From: Limnohabitans sp. Jir61
GTDB lineage: Bacteria; Pseudomonadota; Gammaproteobacteria; Burkholderiales; Burkholderiaceae_C
DNA: 64,000 nt
Direction of reading: 5' to 3'
Assembly (NCBI RefSeq): GCF_003063545.1
Contig: NZ_NESD01000001.1
Location: forward strand, 1,194,790 to 1,258,789
Shown here: positions 31,501-33,797 of the stretch, one piece after another
How the letters are laid out: each line of letters starts with the position of its first letter
How positions within the stretch are numbered: the first letter of the stretch is position 1
Translations under genes and position numbers: made by a program
Notes under the pieces: generated by a model
Told to the model about the DNA's origin: nothing
What the model saw: only the letters and a program-made list of their open reading frames with translations
The model's database searches: none

Positions 31501-31864
31501 GCTGGAAGTTGACCGTGGCGTCTTTGCCCACGTTGAACGTGTTCCAGTCAACCACCGCCCTTTGGCTGGTTTGGTTGACGTTGAGCGTGCTGCCCGATTG
31601 GCTGATGGTGGCTTGGCCCGCATTGACCTTGCCGCCCGAAGGCAGCTGGTTGTTAACCACGGGCGCTGGTGTCGTGGCCAGTGTTTGGGCAATCGCGGGT
31701 GCAGACAGAAGCCCCGCCCCCAGAGCAAACACCAGCGCACATATACATACACGCACGGCTGTGCTCAGACGTGCAAGAACGTCTGAATCAGAGGGGCGTG
31801 TTTGTACAAAGCGCGGCATAGCCATTCCGATTCGGAACGGCGAAGATTTTCTGAAGGGCTTCAC
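4556..31864 (-). CDS. Giant two-partner-secretion exoprotein (TpsA1, FHA-like adhesin, 9,102 aa)
   Basis: An intact 27.3-kb frame. Approximate residues: signal peptide ending AIA|Q near 59; FHA-type TPS domain about 64-330 with NPEGVYF and WNTFNVG motifs; beta-helix to about 640 closing with GLWLLDPYDI; five Gly-rich DYLVVGGGGG cassettes about 950-2945; five AGPI.YGG modules about 2555-4600; about 18 YDG/MBG repeats about 4600-6760; a DWxNxxNW..P element near 6765; about 19 copies of a 50-residue beta-helix repeat about 7240-8375; an Ig/cadherin-like end (LPEWLRYEPGTKTF). The only cysteines seen outside the signal peptide are two close pairs. There is no beta-barrel, so export must use the TpsB1 encoded 18 bp upstream. 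The start is uncertain: GTG at 31864 or ATG at 31825 or 31819; the last gives a more usual signal length. No classical ESPR is seen, unlike TpsA2. The expected role is surface adhesion, aggregation or biofilm; the ligand is unknown. Confidence 0.92.
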   Translation of the reverse strand: MKPFRKSSPFRIGMAMPRFVQTRPSDSDVLARLSTAVRVCICALVFALGAGLLSAPAIAQTLATTPAPVVNNQLPSGGKVNAGQATISQSGSTLNVNQTSQRAVVDWNTFNVGKDATVNFQQPNAQSSTLNRVTDTQPSQILGRITAPGSVVLVNPEGVYFGKSSSVDVGGLVATTHNTTNQDFMDGQLKLTRNGATGKVQNDGELRAALGGYIALLAPEVRNNGVIVANLGTAALAAGEAFELKFDGGGALSRVIVTAAAINTLVENKNAIKAPGGLIVLSAQAASRLQSGVVNNSGTIEAAGLVRRAGRILLEASSSIFNTGSIKADASAGLNAGPAGSVTLAAPDVQNSGTLSATNLAASSFPESGSLAAENGRISIQADTFTQTSTGLLDVSAIAAQAGNIDIAAAQAIALSGRIFANGVVTDPTHIVANALGGSIQLQTTSRVDLTTAVLDASGEGGAGRIHIQADGVPTPTDNPAQAPVNQPIKGAVLLSTNTVLRVNSPRGQAGRVEVEGDDITLDTGTLIEAKGATAGGTVWIGGGWQGSGPLRHATTVTMSADSTIDASATDNGNGGEVVLWSDVHNANSMTVVDGSIYAKGGVNEGNGGRVETSGHVLSFNNIHVSSKATLGQDGLWLLDPYDIWIRDPSWTGYNYTDSVSGNTTTYTALQPTLSGTVKVSGFDTTSYGGGTSVVRTDTIVSALGSGNVSVVATNSIDAGGWSTQGTANYYTNSNTTNKLSLQAGSSIWIADKINLPSGTLELLAGTTVEQNASGSIYAKTLILGKSNLSGATTYANPPSVTLTTANNYITNIQASNVSALTLSNSQALTVNSSGISASGAVSLNTSTNDLLVAGAITTSSSLSLTARTISLAANVTTTGLQTYNGNVYVGGNTVALTSNNGDVTVTGNIYALNSVRLASGGAYESSLGFTGIATSSGVMVGDMLLYWNGTNYTFTVPTAQTLNYLLVGGGGGGGVVACGCSNGGGGGGGGQVTASSQTFSASTSYSLSLGSGGNGATTGGAGSGGGTSQLSGTGITTVTAVGGFGGAAGSSAGGSGGNSGAGSGGGVGTSASGTNGGGGAGGWNSAGGTGGAGITSSLYSGTAYTYGSGGGGGSGYGYAAGVGTTGGGVAGTGAGAGASSGTNFGLNVVGGSATNYGGGGGGGYGAVAGQTMGGGNGKAGAAVFVNNAAKTLTINAGSGKFNLTGGASDLGSLVVNSTHAASQITGTLTGALGLTYNGGAGGLLSLMANNTHTGVTTISAGTLQIGTGGTTGTLGTGNVVDNGILSFKRSNTYVVSNLISGGGSITQVGSGNTSLTNVNTYSGGSTVSSGTLGIYDNSALGSGTLVGAGGTTLLFGRSVTNFANSITLNGSVTFDLDTAVDYLVVGGGGGGGGGKAPQSGGGGGGGGEVQSGGSDLLDVTTFSINVGAAGTAGVANTSIGGTGGTSTFNNISASGGGGGGTYSGAPTTGASGGGGAISATAAYRAGATGTQGNSGGSASSASSSDAAAGGGGGAGGPGSNFVSSGTLGNGGAGGLGLANSISGSSAFYAAGGGGGGFAGGSGGSGVGGNGGLYGTAGIAGAANTGSGGGGGMGASGSSATNGGAGAAGVVVVRYLGGSAGAGGTISSGSGTASGYTLHTFTSGGTLALNPLNVVLSGAIGGSGSMVANAAGGKFSLTSANTYAGTTTLNSGTLGIYNNTAASAGSLIAANGTTLLFGRSVNNFANNMTLTGSVTFDLDSSIDYLVVGGGGGGGAWVGGGGGGGGVFTNSVDTLSDTTFAVTVGSGGSGASYPTSQVFVPGSNGGSSSLSSTTLNTINALGGGVGASWSSQAVNVNSSTAVSSGGGGSGSPVAGGSGTANQGYSGGSGNGTSPHAAGGGGGAGGQGGNGVETPNVTAGAIGGAGGNGLSSSITGTLTYYGGGGGGGIHGDTANVYGAIGGAGGLGGGGDGTPFTKTTSTTTGSTSRGESAQANTGGGGGGSGGGAAYINSYGGAGGSGLVVVRYLGSAAGSGGTVTSGSDAASGYTLHSFTSAGSGSISLNALNVMLSGTIGGAGSMVNNATGGKISLMNANAYTGSTTVSGGTLGIYNMAAISPGALIAENNTTLLLGRTITGLTNNITLNGAVTVAYDNKIDYLVVGGGGGGGSDGGGGGGGGAIVSKTGIDIGAALALTATVGGGGTAGAWAGAGATAGGDSRLNFGSTTDIATGGSGGTVYPNGPGGAGGSGNQSTSNGGAGGAGTAGNTGLSGGTGPTSNITGTLTNYGGGGGGGVTFTNSGVFTGGAGGAGGGGAGTTIANDVPTAWAAAGRANTGGGGGAGTASYLPSSAGDGTGYRTPGAAGGSGLVVVRYMGGDAATGGTETAGTGLAVGYTLHTFTTTGANTLTLNPLAATFSGVIGGTGSFVLNPSAGGKFTFTANNSYAGSTTLSAGTLQVGSGAAGSLGATTAAVINNGTLIFNRSGALSYSGLFSGSGALKVESGSLALTGGATYAGATSLSSTATPSSLTFTNNVLPSTSSISGTGALTIEPTTSFTTAFNPSYALPSTLTGLTLGKSGNTANIALPYSLSVAGPISVYGGSLYVGGDLISRSGSNLLLQGSGDVVVAGNVSTTGSFSGTAGAAYSFVMGTNYATGVGSTISAAGGVTLSAGTIYLAGNVTTVANAISVTGNVQVANLSSDPVATPLTFDSGGGNITLTGGTVSGYIGTLADYATLSLNKSKSATGSNLSVSGISGSNYLLYQFTTTGADTYYTPYGVSSVDYLVVGGGGGGGGSWPGYYTGGDGGGGGVATGTTSISGPFTNLTVGAGGGSHVQGADSSFGSILVGGGGYGGNYNADRGNVGTGGAAYAAGGGGGGAGSNTGNGQSGGTGTVRTGGSGGASGGIINVGGGGGGAGGDANSYLGGAGVSSSISGSNVTYGVGATYNTSVSAGQYGYGGGAAGYGNAQAANGVVIIRHALANATRTAGTTLKVVSGAGTLAFSSNTSGLSNLNLNTSNAYTLTGNISGAGSSLTNSGAGFLTVTGVASYTGLTKSLSTGVTFTNNTPTSTSGFDVMGPVVVQPLASSTFSSAYTANYSYTNSITSLTLGSSTNTANITLNTAIGIAGPISIYGGAITVNQNLNTSTAATASAVMLKGRGNISLASGKSITTNGGAVTFWADSDGNGTGYTQMLTNSSITTGGGAIKLGGGTDITTGYAIGEATKDTVTEPTYDLYISGVNLQSGTTLSSGGGDITLRGQNWGGATSVISFGVMGGGVIVDSGTGKISIAGKATGSGGINAQAVSNYGSGFTLRSANTTAEAISIVGDASGVNGTNSSLGINFSGSMEATGTGGGISISGSSGTATGVDVATTLGGSILAKSGPINIVGTNDTANVGINFGNVTLGFKAGSNVLTSSSAITLKADRIGYGTTAVNTTGTVGIYSLDASNSFATAQTLSSTFTLSSGVTGLTIGKTLNTAAITVDRAVDIAGPISIYGGKITLNADVTTGATTGSGILLQGTQIVQAAGVDVNTNGANISYALTNSPWTSVQDFGIYLSGTSANKATLNAAGGNVSMTASYATTGTSGGYDRLVELDNASIKTRGAGTITITSDGSNNGNGAGTDVWAIGLNTATAGTGLIQTENGAITLTGTAGKLNGNSRGIVAQTSALSILSASGAITLKDIQPAGTTGSYYGMYLRANSTGPHYYGSDGTTVLSGTSTASSSNITIQSDKVGFVAEGVNRINAVTSGNVVVESVGTIFTDALDASSLAISGGSSSVRIGKTTNTANITLASAITAAGPIKLYGGDIAINQSITSTGSGSGILVKASGSISQAANTTVKTNGGDITYWANSASGGNGYISVGTTAVIDSRTNTGRGGVSAASTTLTGGGNITLAGGPDDGTNGGVANDGIPDGYAISSSTRGIDLNTASIYSGGGNILMRGKSTGSTAFWGTGMQLNAGAGTISLSAISTNGYGFDLPEASPISVVAGGGSASTPAISFYGQGTGLGVFFGFYNNTTTQGRSLIQATGAGGISITGIGGTFEGISTNGTGFLSASGPIVFDGGTTGISFATYVGGGYTLAVTPIGRCAVATCAGSLVTTSTANITLIGDKLLPSTGVNTSTIGTVTLQPSSTSFSSALSWPITGFSLSSDVSGLTIGKDTGTTAHTDTVTIGSNTSIAGPINVYAGNIYLGAGLSSTGLNSRISLYATTNINTTATGLTVQTAGGPILFNSNVTGAGGSIDLDRMTVLSGGGNITMGGGINGTDYAVGTPTSNVTGLVDGTKYKGVFLNAVTLNAGGTTSGGNISIKGKGWQGADWNNGVPNFYAIGVDMVGYNGGTTLTTNGDGAITVNGVGGVNYDIDTHSVGINFYTNGTANTISTANGAINLIGTAGTGTSRLKAGIALDGGGLNVYSTTGAINLTGMGASAATGILNNNGSITLGKNGSTLTSGTITLSADSLSFALGTTSVYGTGSLVLKPATTGATIGVGSGSGTLSLANSLFSGTSVFKDGFSSIVLGASDAGAITVGGTNTFVDNVTLLTGGNLTLNSGATITDTQTDDYIALAAGGNFINSAGASALTTTGTSGRWLVYLTSPTALVTDGGLNSANAPVWGQTYASQAPSAVAVTGKRYVFSTTPTVAVAASGTKVYGNTLTSADVLSLSSSASGGSVFTLPTLTDVFSALPTAASSGFASTASVNGGPYAITVAPGTARTGYTVTYNTPGTVTVTPKALTVTGTTAASKVYDGGLVATLSGGTFAVGGVINGDTVSLVQAGSFTSKNVANGISVTAADSLSGPQASNYSLTQPTGLIANITPKSITMTGLSANDKVYDGNTTATVVGTPVFTGSVAAGAGSANDGKWYAGDAISITGPPTPTIVGTFNSKNVAEANSVTFSGLSLTGAQAANYTLIVQSPATAHITPKAVTLSASKTYDGTAALTAGQVTIGTGVAGEGLSISSAAANDAHAGTFSKYISSITLADGTGGLASNYAAPTLNATNAPVTITAKVLTVDNTVVDAKVYDAGTAATLSGGSLNGVVSGDVLSLTQTGVFNNATVGTAKAVTATSRFVITSSTNNSAASDYTLTAPTGLLGSITKKMLTITANDDAKFAGQSDVATYNGISYAGFAGNDTAASLTTAPTVSRFNSGADNVAGVYTGVMRATGAAAINYDFTYVNGKYTIVGANQLLVRVSTPDRTYGSAPTYTVSEAKYMLPVVAGVPGSGGIVDLISRASVSALGVVTVTDTGNASATFTITPTGGIYATSGYLNVGSYQISGTSISTVNAVNFNNTITVLGSQTVTAKTITPAPIINRVYDGTTNIAAFSYTPTGLMAGDVVSLNGAGSYTNGKTVGNANKTYTLTGLNLTGTDAINYVLSTASSGNMLNGTNGTITQKALTISGITANDKVYDGNTTNTGLNFGNAIYTGLVTGDAFAVTAATGTFNNANVLQANSVALSAFNYAGGDVGNYAITPQTSATAHITPKSLTLTGLVANNKVYDGGLTATIQTYGSLTGVVSGDVVTLVTPAVASASFATKQVANGKAVTVLASSLGLTGSAANNYAIVANPSTTANITPLSINVDRIAANDKVYDGNTLATLDLNNARFNGMVSGDVLTLSATGTFDTKNVNWVNNAAALKTVNLVSSYGGADVANYTIISQATASAKITQKAVTVSGLQANSRVYDGSTAATVNTSTVAFTGKLVGDGLSVLTSVGTFADKYVGTAKGVTLTNTYTGNDLNNYAITDQTSSAANITPKDLVISGITALSKTYDGDRSATLQNVLTANKTGLVSGDDVTVAATGLFSDENVSNGKTVTLSSSYTGNDVRNYTITNQTSATANIAPLDVALSGNTTGVSKVYDATTAMPTGNVGYGSLSSANAAVLATDIARVGGLSISGVAVFDSANVPATGNTRLVQQGTVALSGSRAGNYRLVWTNGSGIITPALLTITANDDAKFYSESDTPGYAGVRYSGFVGGQTAATAGLSAVPSVSRDRTALTGLDAADPSGSYAGSLVPSTVTANNYTITPVNGNYTIVPVGQLLVRVNNVTTTYGDTPTYVVSSAKFMTQAAVNGQSLAITDLTGQGFVSVSGSQVTVVDANGATTGLFNLGAVNGNLSSAHHLTVGSYLLGATMVSRSTDDFDNHINVVGAYQVNAKGLTVNAAGLSKVYDGNTVMSSLQLSPVGLVTPVTGYATDLVDVLGDGRYVDKNVTGSANKPYNLTNLRLDGADIGNYYLINGSTGSGTNGEVTPQALTIRYFGTNKVYDGNTSTTVTTTDTRVVGDTININRTTAFTDKNVAFDGSGNVMTKTVNVTGVSLSGADAINYSVPSADTTTATITPRLLNVTYTGNNRVYDGGRMATVVASDDRVTGDVFDIIRTSSFADKDAANTKTISVTGVSLSNPAGVNTIDATNYTVAATGTTTANITPRVLNVYYTGINRIYDGGTVATVNTSDDRVTNDVLTINATAAFADKNVGNGKAVSVSGVYLTNTDANNYSVVATGNTTANITPRALSVSYTGVDRIYDGSTVATVTTTDNRVSGDVFTINRTAAFVNSDVAYTAGIARYDGSNVTTKTVNVTSVSLTDPSGVSSIDAANYTVLATGTTTAKVIPKSLSVGLVGSITKVYDGDTNAVLNNSNYVFTGFISTGGVSEGTSIRQAAGTYNSRNVMQASSALANLAVTDYVENSGTTLSNYILPTQATGVASITPRTLTVSYTGVSRDYNGTTVAAVTTSDDRVSGDQLDINWTANFNNKNVGIAKPISVTGVSLSDPAVGRIDASNYTVAAMGSTSATVNRLASVTWVGGTSGDWLNPINWSGNAVPDLSNVAAVVIPAGTTVNFNNIATNYTSVPSVTPELGMVQLTSLSAAGATLIQSDGTLRTTGNVNLGTFTQTGGATTVGGNFSTTAGFTQGSAGSLSVAGSSNIGSSNAGVVLGNFSSTGALSITSTGGAITQAAGTSMNASSTTSLSAQTDEADADIVLNNTGNTFAGQMSVLRAHDLSLKAAALPLISVSTSGTQTYNAPIILLVDAAVTGQNINFGSSINGPYRLVVNDSGNAVFAGAIGDVTAPLHFEVNSVGTTTLGGGLVRTSSDHSIVFHGAVQLTNDTTFDTTNNGALQAGANITFEKEVAASGYSVTLNAGTGGLVNVMASMTGVNVMTLTNAASYSFVGNLQTASLITYAKPYSVSMTGASNAFTASSIFNNTGVLTLGNGGDNFAFTGGMTAMAPIGIDLSGNLVSSGSITLGNTGHPIGLSGTSSVSASLLTLNAPVSGNYAFSVTGNSAINGGSVTTPGFAQSYSGAVTLGQDTTLTGSTVTLSGNVTSSSGLSVVGNAIINASQVTTTGANQNYSGTVTLGADTTLTASQVTFADVVSGAHSLSVLGNTAINGGSVTTTGKAQSYSGAVTLGQDTTLTGVGVSFGSTVQGTTSPRTLTVDSGEGNVIFGGALGGSNGFISDVTVNSGGITRFSAPVQVTSLQTNANGTVEINGATVITTGTQIYGEVLTLGADTTLTASQVTFADVVSGPYSLSVLGNTAINGGSVTTTGKAQSYSGAVTLGQNTTLTGVGVSFGSTVQGATSPRTLTVDSGAGNVIFGGALGGSNGFISDVTVNSGGITRFSAPVQVTSLQTNANGTVEINGATVITTGAQIYGEVLTLGADTTLTASQVTFADVVSGAHSLSVLGNTAINGGSVTTTGFAQTYSGTVALGQATTLTGSTVSLGGNVTSSSGLSVVGNAIINASQVTTTGANQNYSGTVTLGADTTLTASQVTFADLVSGAHSLSVLGNTAINGGSVTTTGKAQSYSGAVTLGQDTTLTGSTVSLGGNVTSSSGLSVVGNAIINASQITTTGAIQNYSGTVTLGADTTLTASQVTFADVVSGPHDLNIVGDAFINGRMVTTSGKSQNYSGMITLGDNTTLTATTVTIGNGLGGDYSLHIEGNTVINASNVNTVNHAQSYNGTLTLGADTALTGSSVTIAGNVSGDHELYVIGDMTFGGATLNTGTHRQTYVNNFAFGQNATLTGSQIYFMGAVDGDHDLNLQAESFLMGGVVNTHSHSQTYGGRVNLDVSTILTASQVTFDGEVMGDADFSVLAPFIRASSATNTFGHSQNYSGAVSWIGDAIFSGVDLTFGSTLNGTRDLTIVSSGVTRWNGAVGVAVGSTLRDITVSGGGKLEINGTTVQATRGQTYHDKVNMLGNTTLTATTVTFDDSVSGAGYLHLVGNTNLNGGSISTTLGQSYSGAVSLGAHTTLDSTNAGDIVFASTLGGAYDLIINTIGNTRFDGIVSGLSSLHTNAGGHVLMNGNAVTTTGAQRYDDAMTLGANTTLTSSMGAAIHFARAIDGGFDLTVDTSGMTDLAGAVNVRSLSVTGASTHSGGVVSTTQGQTYAAAITLGADTSLTSSLNTLHFTHISDAAASYNLDLQSNSTQVLAPIDVGGNLHITTKAGGVSQLAGSNLNVGGTTTFTADTGALQVAALTSANNTFSGVLTLNQINGGSWANVSVITNTSLTLAPLQSAGTVSLQTQGALNSSSITASGNVMVNSRGGAVTMGATTVSGNLIVQSANGNVTQTGQFVVTGNTAVTAGSGTITLDNVLNSFGGTLGLQGVSTSVATSGNLQLASVTNSGPMTLRAPSGSIDLGTAFITGGDLTLQSLGNMNLGGANITGSLDMSSTAGTVSFGQATVTGNLTAATQGQLVDLGSANVGGSLLVQTQGGNIVQSTSPNSALRVAGTSTLNAGTGNVTLPNVPNQFGGAVSLLANSVELVGSNGLVLGNSAVTGTLAVTAATGNITQTGPLNVAGVSTFTAAQGDVILAQANTFAQPVVVDAINATLNTATALTLGASTVTGNLLANVASGDVTQVGPLTVGGTSNIITSAGNVTLTDAANSFVGTVSADTSGTLSLTSAGPLTLGEVKTVGDTVLNSHGKIDLGTSIFGAKVNVNSGGFDIIQSGPIKVGGNSNFDAGNAKIDLFNPKNQWSGSILYKGGVVMINHPQLMNAVNAGTLVVRVETSVVQPAKVSAPLLGSVAVSASAAAATNGDGSISISVARPASGNQTGVISVAVSSEVATPGRSFSFSIESHVPAVANTEVKVTQVDGKPLPEWLRYEPGTKTFVATTIPPGAFPLQLKVGIGGVETLMVIQENFGK
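8388..10050 (-). repeat. Near-identical ~150-bp units, three copies
   Basis: Blocks at about 8388-8548, 8692-8845 and 9897-10050 share long identical runs with only scattered substitutions; each encodes the GNVTSSSGLSVVGNAIINAS segment. They lie within the 50-residue repeat region and indicate recent amplification or gene conversion. Confidence 0.8.
8990..9750 (-). repeat. Near-identical direct duplication with a 450-bp period
   Basis: The segment at about 8990-9300 reappears at about 9440-9750 with only a handful of substitutions (for example Thr/Ala and Gly/Glu changes in the encoded protein). The period is exactly 150 codons, so the reading frame is kept. It encodes the long repeat variant with VSFGSTVQG...FISDVTVNSGG. 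Confidence 0.85.
11590..18060 (-). repeat. About 18 YDG/MBG-type repeats in TpsA1
   Basis: Units of about 85-100 residues follow the pattern KVYDGxTxAT...GDxVxLxxxGxFxxKNVGxxKxVxVxGxxLxGxDAxNYxL....ANITPK. I counted 18 occurrences of the V/I/TYDG-like signature, including YDA and YNG variants, interspersed with MBG-like segments (TITANDDAKF...Y.G..Y.GF). These Ig-like beta modules are usual stalk domains of large bacterial adhesins. Confidence 0.85.
18060..24200 (-). repeat. Five AGPI.YGG beta-helix modules in TpsA1
   Basis: Five copies of a NTANITLxxAxxIAGPISIYGGxIxxNxxL motif, around 24150, 22550, 21460, 20540 and 19395, each followed by Gly/Asn/Thr-rich coils ('GGGNITLRG'). Spacing is roughly 0.9-1.6 kb. 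The pattern fits long FHA-like parallel beta-helix modules. Confidence 0.75.
23030..29010 (-). repeat. Five Gly-rich cassettes (DYLVVGGGGG) in TpsA1
   Basis: Each cassette begins with (D/N)YL(V/L)VGGGGGGG and runs through about 200-300 residues of Gly/Ser/Ala/Asn-rich sequence. Except at the ends, it closes with a GYTLHTFT...SGTLGIYN...LFGRS segment leading to the next cassette. Cassette heads lie near 28970, 27715, 26635, 25460 and 23590. They resemble the glycine-rich domains found in some bacterial surface proteins. Confidence 0.8.
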
Positions 31865-31882
31865 TCGCTAAAAATTCACCCG

Positions 31883-33667
31883 CTAAAAAGGTAAGGTAAC
31901 TTGTAGCCAGTAGCGGTTGCGGTCGCGCGTGCCGTCTTGGTCGTTGCCTGTTTGCGTGGGGTTGGGGTTGTTGCCCTGTTTACGCGCCCAGGTGGCTTTG
32001 ATGTTCAAACCGTCTTCAAAGGTGTAACCAATACTGGCGCCAAAGCCTTTGTAGGTATTGCGGTTATGCATCGGTCCGCCCGGGTATGACGGGTCGTGCT
32101 GAAGCCAGACTTGACCCCAGTCATAGAAAGCAGCCATATTGATGCCAGATTCCAGCTGCTGCCTGAGTTCAAGCTGAATGAGCTGCGCGTCCGAGCCCGA
32201 ACCTTCGCCCGTGGGGTAAGCGCGCACGCCATTCATGCCGCCCAACTGCATCTTTTCAGACGAGTCGAGGTTTTTGTCTGACAACTGCCCCGTGAATGAG
32301 ACAAAGGCTGAGGTTTGCGTGGTCAACGCTTGCTGCCATGAGCCATTCAAACGAATTTTGTTGAACACGCCCTCGGTGTGCACAGTAGTGGCATCGGTTT
32401 GCTGGCTCAATGAGCCGTCTAGGTTGATGCCGCCGTGTGATAGTTGTAGTGAATAAGTACCCGTACCACCACCAGGATTGAGGTCGCGGTAAAAGCCAGA
32501 GACCTGCGCAGCCATGACTTTGGCCTCGTAGTCAGACATCAGCAGGCCTTGGGCTGAGGTGTTTTGGAATTTTTTGTTGTCTGCCGTGAGGGTGACGGTG
32601 GCGCTTCTGTCATCTGCACGCAGCAATGGGTAAACCCATTCAAGGCCTTGGGTTACGGCGCGACCGACAGCGCCCACCATGCCTTGCTCACCCACAACCA
32701 CCTCATAGCTCATGGCTGAAACGTTCACGGCCATGCGCCAACCATCGGTGCCAACGGGCAAGCTGTAGGCCAAACGGGCGTAATTGCTGCCGCTGGTATG
32801 CACGGCCACGATATTGATCAAATCACCCAAGTCGCTGGGGTTGAACCAGTTCACCGAAATGAGTGTGCGCAGGACGCCAGTTGAACGTGATCCGCCGTTG
32901 TCAAACGTCAACTCTTCTTGGCGCGTACGACCTTGATACAACTTAAGAAGTAACTCAGTCTCGCCCGGGTCGCGCCCTTGGCGCAGCGAGCCTTGTACGC
33001 TCATGCCTGGTACATCGTTGGCCAAAGCTAAGGCGCGGTCCAACGACTTGGTGTTCAAGGGATCGCCAGGCTTTTGCTGCGCCTCGATCAGGGCGGTCAC
33101 ATGCTCTTGGGTGTTGGGCAAGTCGGCAAGCTCCTGCTCGATTTCGATTTTGGAGAACACGGATTCAATGACATCGACCAGCAAAACGCCCTCAGTCAGG
33201 TCTTGAGGCGGCAGGATGACGCGGGCAAGGTAGTTGTTTTGACGGTAGTAAGACTCAACCGTCATGCCAATTTCGAGCATTTGCTCGTAGCTCATTGGAA
33301 TGCCGATGTAGGGCTCTACGATGCCTTTGAGCTCCATGTCGCCAAGTATCGTGACGCCTTGGAATTGAATAGATTTGAGAGTGATGCGCTCTTTGGCAGC
33401 CTCGGCCACCTCTTTTTCTTCCACCATTTTCTCCATGGCAGCCCCCACGGTGCCAGGCGCATAGGGCTTGCGCACGGCGGTTTGGGGGATGGGGGTGCCC
33501 GTGATGGCCTCGACCCAATCGGACACTGGATGCTCAGTTTTTTCCTCGATCGCACGCAGGACTGTGCCTGCGTCTTTGGGCGTAACAGGGTCGTAGATTT
33601 CCAACGACCCAGCCAAAAGACACAGGAACGCAATCGCAGCAATGATTCGCGACCGAGTAATTTTCAC
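31883..33667 (-). CDS. TpsB1: FhaC/ShlB-type outer-membrane transporter
   Basis: 594 residues. A hydrophobic N-terminus (IIAAIAFLCLLAG) is followed by a charged helical linker, then two POTRA domains (about 95-250, starting ITLKSIQFQGVTILG and containing DVIESVFSKIEIE). A 16-stranded barrel with the conserved L6-tip motif VRAYPTGEG at residues 481-489 follows, and the chain ends in a C-terminal Phe as required for BAM insertion. It should recognise the TPS domain of TpsA1, encoded 18 bp downstream, and export it through the outer membrane. The start codon is GTG (33665-33667) without a strong Shine-Dalgarno sequence. A sigma-54-like promoter and a small hairpin lie in the 130-bp gap upstream. 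Family assignment is firm; the pairing with TpsA1 is inferred from gene order. Confidence 0.93.
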   Translation of the reverse strand: MKITRSRIIAAIAFLCLLAGSLEIYDPVTPKDAGTVLRAIEEKTEHPVSDWVEAITGTPIPQTAVRKPYAPGTVGAAMEKMVEEKEVAEAAKERITLKSIQFQGVTILGDMELKGIVEPYIGIPMSYEQMLEIGMTVESYYRQNNYLARVILPPQDLTEGVLLVDVIESVFSKIEIEQELADLPNTQEHVTALIEAQQKPGDPLNTKSLDRALALANDVPGMSVQGSLRQGRDPGETELLLKLYQGRTRQEELTFDNGGSRSTGVLRTLISVNWFNPSDLGDLINIVAVHTSGSNYARLAYSLPVGTDGWRMAVNVSAMSYEVVVGEQGMVGAVGRAVTQGLEWVYPLLRADDRSATVTLTADNKKFQNTSAQGLLMSDYEAKVMAAQVSGFYRDLNPGGGTGTYSLQLSHGGINLDGSLSQQTDATTVHTEGVFNKIRLNGSWQQALTTQTSAFVSFTGQLSDKNLDSSEKMQLGGMNGVRAYPTGEGSGSDAQLIQLELRQQLESGINMAAFYDWGQVWLQHDPSYPGGPMHNRNTYKGFGASIGYTFEDGLNIKATWARKQGNNPNPTQTGNDQDGTRDRNRYWLQVTLPF

Positions 33668-33682
33668 AAAACGAGAACTAAA

Positions 33683-33699
33683 ACAACCATAGAGGTTGT
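33683..33699 (-). promoter_or_regulatory. Small hairpin in the tpsB1 leader
   Basis: ACAACC (33683-33688) and GGTTGT (33694-33699) pair around a 5-nt loop; on the minus strand a TTTT run follows. It lies just upstream of the GTG and at the expected transcription start. It could be a weak terminator for transcription from the orphan POTRA gene or a leader structure of tpsB1. Confidence 0.35.
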
Positions 33700-33704
33700 C
33701 TTAA

Positions 33705-33720
33705 TGCAAGTTTCATGCCT
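33705..33720 (-). promoter_or_regulatory. Sigma-54-like (-24/-12) promoter upstream of tpsB1
   Basis: The minus strand reads AGGCATGAAACTTGCA. Against TGGCAC-N5-TTGCA this matches 9 of 11 positions, with the invariant GG (33719-33718) and GC (33707-33706) correctly spaced. The start would fall near 33694, giving a leader of about 27 nt before the GTG. Similar sites precede tpsB2 and the TPR gene. Confidence 0.5.
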
Positions 33721-33797
33721 TGCCGTTTTATTGACGCTTTTCCTAGCTTGGCGAAGGTTTTGGCTCTCTAGGCCTTAATTTATATAACTTTGAAAAG

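Noticed and set aside
4556-31864. TpsA1 as a classical autotransporter or a type I-secreted RTX adhesin
   Set aside because: No C-terminal beta-barrel and no GGxGxDxxx RTX repeats were seen; the TPS domain and adjacent TpsB fit type Vb.
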